From Salvelinus alpinus (Eukaryota > Chordata > Actinopteri > Salmoniformes > Salmonidae): a stretch of DNA of 64,000 nt. The position numbers were made by a program, and so were the translations under genes. The notes beneath the pieces are model-generated. The model was not told where the DNA came from, did not search any database, and worked only from the letters and a program-made list of their open reading frames with translations. The stretch spans positions 33,410,093 through 33,474,092 of the forward strand of contig NC_092090.1 of the NCBI RefSeq assembly GCF_045679555.1, read 5' to 3'. Shown here in pieces: positions 52,545-64,000 of this stretch (within the stretch, counting starts at the first letter, position 1; each line of letters begins with the position of its first letter).

Positions 52545-53342
52545 AACAAATCAAATCTTATTTGTCATATGCGCAGGTATAGACTTACTGTGAAATGCTT
52601 GCTTACAAGCCTTTTAACCAACAATGCAGTTTTAAGAAAATGAGAGTTAAGAAAATATTTACAAAATAAACTCAAGTAAAAAAAGTAACACAATATAATA
52701 ACAATAACGAGGCTATATACAGGGGATACCGGTACAGAGTCAACGTGCGGGGGTACAGGTTAGTCGAGGTAATTGAGGTAATATGTACATGTACTGTAGG
52801 TAGAGTTAAAGTGACTATGCGTAGATACTAAACAGCAAGTAGCAGTAGTGTAAAAAAAAAAAAAAAAAAAAAAGGGGGGGGGGGGGGGGGTGAATGTAAA
52901 TTGTCTGGGTGGCCATTTGATTATTTGTTCAGCAGTCTAATGGCTTGGGGGTAGAAGCTGTTATGGACCTGGACTTGGCGTTCCGGTACCGCTTGCAGTG
53001 CGGTAGCAGAGAGAACAGTCTATGACTTGGGTGACTGATCATTTTTGTGGCCTTCCTCTGACACCGCCTAGTATAGAGGTCATGGATGGCAGGAAGCTTG
53101 GCCCCAGTGATGTACTGGGCCGTACACACAACCCTCTGTAGCGCCTTACAGAGGTCATGGATGCCGAGCGGTTGCCATACCAGGCGGTGATGCAACCGGT
53201 CAGGATACTCTCGATGGTGCAGCTGAAGAACTTTTCGAGGATCTGGGGACCCATGCCAAATCTTTTCAGTCTCCTGAGGGGAAATAGGTTTTGTCGTGCC
53301 CTCTTCATGACTGTCTTGGTGTGTTTGGACCATGATAGACCA
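52545..53342 (-). mobile_element. LINE 3' fragment, antisense, same family as 4590-5744
   Basis: The plus-strand start aacaaatcaaatcttatttg is the 3' terminus. Minus-strand frames encode [31 protein letters not shown] and [19 protein letters not shown] with frame breaks. The 3' UTR holds an expanded A22/G17 tract. Confidence 0.85.
52852..52890. repeat. A22G17 homopolymer pair
   Basis: Twenty-two A are followed directly by 17 G. The related LINE copy at 5640-5680 has a C-rich and a T-rich run at the corresponding place, so this is a local expansion of that tract. Confidence 0.9.
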
Positions 53343-53344
53343 TG

Positions 53345-58455
<5,111 letters not shown>

Positions 58456-58459
58456 AGCA

Positions 58460-58477
58460 CACACACTCACACACACA

Positions 58478-58553
<76 letters not shown>

Positions 58554-58564
58554 CACACACACAC
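58460..58564. repeat. (CA)n microsatellite
   Basis: About 100 bp of CA repeat with a few GC and TG interruptions. Confidence 0.96.
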
Positions 58565-58955
58565 TAACTAGGGCTGCTGAAGAGGAAGACGAATCTTCCC
58601 TCAACACGCCTACCTTGCTTCCTGTGTATGTACAGTATATATGGGAATATTCCACTGACTTAATTATAGTCTACTATAAATCTACATGTGTTAATTGATC
58701 AGTCAATCCAAGATTTCACCTGGAGTCAAAATATTTAAAGGAAAACCTTATGAACAATGTTCATAGTAAGGAAGTAAAACAATAACCATGGATGCTAAGT
58801 GTAGTGATGGTGCAGGGAAATGCAGGGAACATACAGTTTGTATTAGATATCTGTCTATAGATGCTGTCTGGGGAGAATTGGCCTCCAAGGAGTTTTCACC
58901 CAATCGGGTGCTGTGTGGCACCTATTGTTTTATTCATATCTCTTACCCAAACATA

Positions 58956-59357
58956 TACAGTACCAGTCAAATGTTGGACACACCTACTCATTCAAGGGTT
59001 TTTCTTTATTTGTACTGTTTTCTACATTGTACACTGGGGTGGCATGGAGCCTAGTGGTTAGAGTGTTGGGCCAGTAACCGAAAGGTTGCTAGATCGAATC
59101 CCAGAGCTGACAAGGTAAAAATCTGTCGTTCTGCCCCTGAACAAAGCAGTTAACCCACTAGGCCATCATTGTAAATAAGAATTTGTTCTTAACTGATTTG
59201 CCTAGTTAAATAAATAAAAAATAATAATAGTGAAGACATCAAAACTACACATGGAATCATGTAGTAACCAAAATAGTGTTAAACAAATCAAAATATATTT
59301 TAGATTCTTCAAAGTAGCCACCCTTTGCCTTGATGACAGCTTTTGACTGGTACTGTA
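58956..59357. mobile_element. Internally deleted Tc1 MITE carrying an HpaI SINE
   Basis: Left end cagtaccagtcaaatgttgg and right end ttttgactggtactg are inverted, with TA outside. The terminal region (acacctactcattcaagggt, aatcatgtagtaacc) matches the element at 7285 and 11671, and the transposase region is deleted. A SINE interrupts it at 59031-59222. Confidence 0.85.
59031..59222 (+). repeat. HpaI-type SINE, near full length
   Basis: The head has gcctagtggttagagtgttg and B-box-like agatcgaatcc. The body has ctgtcgttctgcccctgaac and GTTAAC, and the tail is gcctagttaaataaataaaa. It lies inside the Tc1 MITE. Confidence 0.88.
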
Positions 59358-60200
59358 TACAGTGGCTTGCGAAAGTATTCACCCCCCTTGGCATTTTTCC
59401 TATTTTGTTGCCTTACAACCTGGAATTAAAATGTATTTTTTGTGGGTTTGTACCACCTTTTGCAGCAATTACAGCTGCAAATCTCTTGGGGTATGTCTCT
59501 ATAAACTTGGCACATCTAGCCACTGGGATTTTTGCACATTCTTCAAGGAAAAACTGCTCCAGCTCCTTCAAGTTGGATGGCTTCCACTGGTGTACAGCAA
59601 TCTTTAAGTCATACCACATATTCTCAATTGGATTGAGGTCTGGGCTTTGACTAGGCCATTCCAAGACATTTAAATGTTTCCCCTTAAACCACTCGAGTGT
59701 TGCTTTAGCAGTATGCTTAGGGTCATTGTCCTGCTGGAAGGTGAGCCTCCATCTCCGGGTCTCAAATCTCTGGAAGACTGAAACAGGTTTCCCCTCAATC
59801 TCCCTATATTTAGCACCATCCATCATTCCTTCAATTCTGACCAGTTTCCCAGTCCCTGCCGATGAAAAACATCCCCACAGCATGATGCGGCCACCACCAT
59901 GCTTCATTGTGGGGATGGTATTCTCGGGGTGATGAGAGGTGTTGGGTTTGTGCCAGACATAGCATTTTCCTTGATGGCCAAAAAGCTAAATTTTAGTCTC
60001 ATCTCACCAGAGTACCTTCTTCCATATGTTTGGGGAGTCTCCCACATGCCTTCTGGCGAACACCAAACGTGTTTGCTTAATTTTTTCTTTAAGCAATGGC
60101 TTTTTTTCTGGCAACTCTTCTGTAAAGCCCAGCTCTGTGGAGTGTACGGCTTAAAGTGGTCCTATGGACACAGGCATGGAGGTGCAGTAAATCCTCAGCA
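59358..60200 (-). mobile_element. Tc1-like relic of a fourth family, right part missing
   Basis: The end cagtggcttgcgaaagtatt starts directly after the TA of the preceding MITE. It carries antisense transposase sequence. The expected inverted terminus on the right is not found, and sequence resemblance fades around 60200. Confidence 0.82.
59413..60120 (-). pseudogene. Tc1 transposase pseudogene
   Basis: The open part (59413-59907) has [24 protein letters not shown] residues, [14 protein letters not shown] (second catalytic Asp) and [14 protein letters not shown] (catalytic Glu). Upstream, the first Asp region and the DNA-binding part (RTLHRAGLYRRVARKKAIA near 60090-60150) are in other frames. 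Confidence 0.82.
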
Positions 60201-60204
60201 AATT

Positions 60205-60726
60205 GTATTACGTCTCTGCCTGTTAAATTGAAATCATGCATCATAGCACTGCAGTCTGATGTGATGTGCAGGAGGCCCTGTGTTGGGGATCTAAAGAAAT
60301 GTCTGCATGTGCCTAGGAACAGGGCAGCTTTTAACAAGGCACACCAAACGTTCTGTTTTTCATAATACTGTAAATATTGAAGGAGACACATCTCCTGTTA
60401 ACCTAACAGTAGGAATCATTACGGTGGTAAAAAAGGAGTAATGATGCACCTACTCATTTAAGACTCTCAGGAGCAATTCCCCGATTGTTGATCCATTTTA
60501 CGATTGATTTTCATCTGTTATTCTGCTCAAATCATTCAGTATGTAACATCCTTTTGTAGGTGCAAAACGCCTTCTACTTGAACCGCTTTGAACCTCCCCA
60601 GTAATACACCTAATATAAAACCTTTTAGCACCTCTGTTTCTTTGTGCTGTAGGAGAGCGGTGGGGGGGAGGCACGGACACAGCTGGGAATGACAACAATG
60701 TGTCTCTGCAGGGCACCATAGAGAGG
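60205..60726. other. Unassigned DNA
   Basis: No gene or repeat recognised. Confidence 0.3.
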
Positions 60727-60731
60727 TGGGT

Positions 60732-61123
60732 TGTCACGTTCTGACCTTTATTTCCTTTGTTTTGTCTTTATTTAGTATGGTCAGGGCGTGAGTTGGGGTG
60801 GGCAGTCTATGTTTGTATTTCTATGTTTAGCTATTTCTGTGTTTGGCCTGATATGGTTCTCAATCAGAGGCAGCTGTCAATCGTTGTCCCTGATTGGGAA
60901 CCATATTTAGGTAGCCTGTTTTGTGTTGGGTTTTGTGGGTGGTTGTTTTCAGTCTTTGTGTGTCTGCACCAGATAGAACTGTTTCGGTTGTCACTTTTGT
61001 TGTTTTGTATTTTGAGTGTTCACCTTTATTAAAACAAGATGAACAATTACCACGCTGCGCATTGGTCCTCCGATCCTTCTAACTTATCCTCCTCAGACGA
61101 GGAGGAAGACGACAGCCGTTACA
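60732..61123. mobile_element. Solo LTR with 5-bp target duplication
   Basis: A 392-bp unit begins TGTCACGTTCTGACC and ends CAGCCGTTACA (TG...CA), flanked by the direct repeat tgggt at 60727-60731 and 61124-61128. ATTAAA near the right part (tttattaaaacaag) could be its poly(A) signal. I recall this sequence as a salmonid LTR retrotransposon terminus. No internal gag/pol is adjacent, so it is a recombined solo LTR. Confidence 0.8.
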
Positions 61124-61298
61124 TGGGTTAATAGATAGTTAACTGTGTTCTGCTCACACTGACTTCTATACAGACTAGGGGCGCTGTACTACTATGGTTG
61201 ACTCCTGTAAAAGACCCCAGTTAGTCTCCATCATATAGACAGTTTGCTTGTTTAGTTGTGTGTAACTATGGGGCAAAGCAGACGGGGTTGGCTTAGAT

Positions 61299-62018
61299 CA
61301 GGGGTGTCAAACATACGGCCCGCGGGCCGGAACCGGCCCCCAAGGAGGTTCGATCAGGCCCGCAGGATAATTTGAAAGTGGAAAAAATGCATAAAAGACA
61401 TGGAATTAATATTTTTAATTCGCTGCAATTCATGGATTATCCGCTAAGGGGCGCACTCTTTCCATCAGAGTAGAAGACAAGCCGCATCACTGAGACAGAC
61501 TGAAAACAGCAGACGGTATCAATGCGCCATCTGCTGCTTGTTACGACGTTGTTAATACCTTGGTCTCTACCTCTCCGCTACACCCTCATTAGCCAAAATG
61601 TCGTTATCCAAACGGAGAAAAGTAGATAAGGAGTGTAGAATTTTCAAAGAAAAATGGACCACGTCCTATTTATTTACAGAGATGCACGGAAAACCTTCGT
61701 GCTTGGTGTGTTTGCAACAAGTTTCGGTATTGAAGGAATATAATATTCGACGCCACTACGAGACTCATCACAGCGAAAAATATGACGGCTTGCAAGGACA
61801 ACTGAGAAGAGATAAGATTAACGAATTGCTGGCGGGTCTGAGGAAACAAATTTCAATATTTTCCTAATGTTCTTGTGCTTCTTTACACCAAAACAAAGGA
61901 AAGACATGATATTTTGGTTATTTATAGCAGAGTATGGTATAATTTTAATGGTCCGGCCCACTTGACATCTCCCTAGGCCGTATGTGGCCCACGATGCGAA
62001 ATGAGTTTGACACCCCTG
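61299..62018 (+). mobile_element. hAT element, internally deleted, with 8-bp target duplication
   Basis: The perfect inverted ends are caggggtgtcaaac and gtttgacacccctg, and the flanking direct repeat is gcttagat at 61291-61298 and 62019-62026. The near-terminal gcccgcgggccgg and ggtccggcccac words are typical of vertebrate hAT elements with this end. The interior keeps the start of a transposase gene but not its catalytic part. Confidence 0.94.
61598..61867 (+). CDS. Truncated hAT transposase N-terminus with BED-type zinc finger (89 aa)
   Basis: The frame starts MSLSKRRKVDKECRIFKEKW and includes a CLVC pair at about residues 36-39, followed by a histidine cluster (RRHYETHH) near 53-60. This gives the Cys2-His2 layout of BED fingers, as found at the start of hAT transposases and of host proteins derived from them (ZBED, GTF2IRD2-like). 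It stops at TAA after QISIFS; the DDE domain and the dimerisation domain are missing. Basic residues at the N-terminus could act in nuclear import. Whether it is expressed is unknown, and it may be a relic. Confidence 0.75.
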   Translation: MSLSKRRKVDKECRIFKEKWTTSYLFTEMHGKPSCLVCLQQVSVLKEYNIRRHYETHHSEKYDGLQGQLRRDKINELLAGLRKQISIFS

Positions 62019-62079
62019 GCTTAGATTATTGACACCATGTAAACTATATTTTGTCTCCAATATTTATTGAAAACATAAG

Positions 62080-62396
62080 TACATTTGCACAATGAGCACT
62101 TGTTGTCTCTCAAATTCTTTCTAACGGTTGTTGGTTAGCTAGCTAGTGATATATTTTTTTGCCATATTAGCATAGACGTGACGTTAGTAAAAGCACCTCA
62201 AAACAAGACATAGTATCGAGAACAAGATGAAACTGGCTGAAAAGAGCCACCTATGATTCCCCACATGGCAGCTTCTTGTCATTGTTGATAACTACTGTAT
62301 CTGGCCATTCAGAATCACAACAACGCACGAACGTCTGCACCATTGAAGGGTGCGCATTGTTTTCGTGACTTGTCAGCTAACCCGTCTATAGACACT
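62080..62396 (-). repeat. Dispersed ~320-bp repeat, copy 2 (inverted relative to 2133-2452)
   Basis: Reverse complement of copy 1, with a few substitutions and small indels. The words ttccccacatggcagcttct and caacgcacgaacgtctgcac are shared. Family unknown. Confidence 0.8.
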
Positions 62397-62399
62397 TAC

Positions 62400-64000
62400 A
62401 TTTCTTTTGGGTGTCTGTTGGTCATACTTTAATTTACTTTACCCTATACAGACCAGTGGTGTGTGAGACTGATCTTTGAACTTGATCCTGTCATGAGTGG
62501 AGTGTAGTTTTCTACAGTGGGCGTTGATCAATAATCTGATCGGTTTCTCTATTGCAATGTGAGCAAGATGCAGTGCCAGTTGAAAGGACAGAGAGCTGCA
62601 ACATCGTTGCAGCGATGGAAGCTGAAAGGACAGCGAAAACACACTGCAGCTTGTTTAGAAAGGAAGTGATTAAGCCATCCTATTTGGGTTTACAAAGGAG
62701 GTGTTTTACATATCTAATCAAATAAGCACTGAAGTGCAATTAATAGCGTGATTAGGGCCAATTAGTTGGGATCCATTTCACTGTTGTTGCGTGCAATACG
62801 ATATAGGCGCTGCCAATGCCACTGTTTCCGTTAACACCAGTCTTGCTTTAATTTAGTCCGTACTGTACTTCCAGCAAGCTATAGGCTCATTTAAATATAT
62901 CCAGTAGGATATAAACATTATTGTTTCCTTGTTGGCAAGTTAAGTGTTAGAATGGTTGGGCTGCTGTGAAAGAAGCAGATTAACCTCCTCCACAGGTAGA
63001 ATACAGTAAGTCATATTAAGAAAAGCATGGGCATGGACAGTAGGTGTGTTACACAAAGATACTGCATAAGCTCCTATATCACGAGGGAACAGCCATAGAG
63101 AAACCGCTTTGATATTCCTCTCTTGACATGCATATTAGAATGCCCTAATTATAGGAAGCACAAGGGAAAAAACGTCTATTGTGCTGTCGTGCTGTTTTTA
63201 TGCGCTTTCCAGTCATTTCCTCACTGTGACACTCATTGTCACTATTCTAATTAAGGCTGCTTGTTCAAAAAGGACCAACTGTGATTTGTACCAGGGTTTA
63301 GTCGTCAGGCCTGTCACATGTTTTACTGCAATCAGATGAGGGGGACTTGGGACTTGGACACAATAGGCATGTGGACCTGGCTGGTGTCTGGATTCACATC
63401 GACATGGTTATGTGTCGTTCAGGGGATGACATCTTTGCGAGAGGAGTAGTCTATGGGGAAAAAGGTTGAACGGTATGTAGATCGTTCTGCGTTATATTTC
63501 ATTTTGAATTAGGGGTATACCAGGGGACAGAATACAAATTGCCCTGAACAGGTAGGACAAATTCCTTATGTATTTGTTGTGATAGGTCGTCATTCACAGG
63601 GTAATGTATTCAAATTCAATAAAAGCTGTCAAGTCTGTAATTCATACGGCTCAGCCCAAACAAAGCAGAATTTGGGAAAGCTATTTGGGGACTGGGAGAA
63701 TTGAATGATTCACACCTCAGAAATTCTATTGATAGACAGGTAGACACACAGACACTCTGCACATACAAAATAGATCCAGGCAGACAGAATACATTGAAGG
63801 AGAGGTAAAACATACAGACTCTTGGTGGAAACACTCAGTCAACAGATTTATCCAGGGGTCATGTGGTGGATTTATTCAGAACCAAACAAAGAGGAGGTGA
63901 AAGGTCATTGGTACCCATAGGAGGCAGTTACTCTTAGCTACCAATAATTGCCCATTGGGAGTGGCGGGGCTGGGCTGGCTGCTAGAGGATGCTGGAAATA
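62400..64000. other. Unassigned intergenic DNA
   Basis: Only short frames without recognised domains; no terminal repeats or known repeat families seen up to the window end. Confidence 0.3.

Overview
The window is vertebrate nuclear DNA, almost certainly from a salmonid fish. Its two genes have vertebrate intron-exon structure and match the neighbours MPHOSPH10 and MCEE of other vertebrates. The intervening DNA is packed with repeats typical of salmonids: tRNA-derived SINEs resembling SmaI and HpaI, RSg-1-like LINEs, many Tc1-like transposons, hAT elements, MITEs and long GT/CA microsatellites. Repeat family names are from memory, because no library search was possible.

Genes. At the left end MPHOSPH10 (U3 snoRNP / SSU processome protein MPP10) runs on the minus strand. 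Nine exons (5935 down to 110) are in the window and the 3' end lies off the left edge. This copy has two frame-breaking indels, in exons 7 and 9, and the first brings an immediate stop. It is therefore either a decayed duplicate or carries assembly indels. Head to head with it, 260 bp away, is MCEE (methylmalonyl-CoA epimerase, plus strand, 6196-7135): three exons and an intact 174-residue protein. The 260 bp between the two start codons should act as a bidirectional promoter. The genes have unrelated jobs (ribosome biogenesis and mitochondrial propionate breakdown) and share only the promoter.

Flank of MCEE (7.2-17 kb). About 150 bp after the MCEE stop lies a decayed Tc1 element (7285-10240). 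Inside it is a second, full-length Tc1 element (7440-8992) with an intact 334-residue DD34E transposase. Three further Tc1 relics follow (11.0-11.7, 11.7-12.85 and 15.5-16.8 kb), with a tRNA-Arg-like repeat at 13.6 kb and an unassigned open frame at 14.1-14.5 kb.

17-43 kb. I recognise no gene here. The main structure is a nested stack at 27.0-32.9 kb. Two halves of a short MITE flank a hAT element with a perfect 8-bp target duplication and a LINE; the LINE is split by a second hAT element, also with a perfect 8-bp duplication, which carries a SmaI-type SINE. Further right are an RSg-1-like LINE, HpaI-type SINEs, a 1.6-kb Tc1 element (37.69-39.30 kb), a TTAA-flanked MITE and a non-autonomous Tc1 element.

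43-64 kb. Again no host gene is recognised. This part holds a second RSg-1-like LINE interrupted by a Tc1 copy closely similar to the one at 37.7 kb, further LINE remnants, long microsatellites, a Tc1 MITE carrying an HpaI SINE, a solo LTR with a 5-bp target duplication (60.73-61.12 kb), and a short hAT element with an open BED-zinc-finger frame (61.30-62.02 kb).

I see no CRISPR array, operon, rRNA gene or confident functional tRNA, and no new multi-gene system. The points most worth a second look are the MPHOSPH10 lesions, its GC-AG intron, the intact Tc1 transposase in the MCEE 3' flank, and the nested insertions dated by their target duplications.
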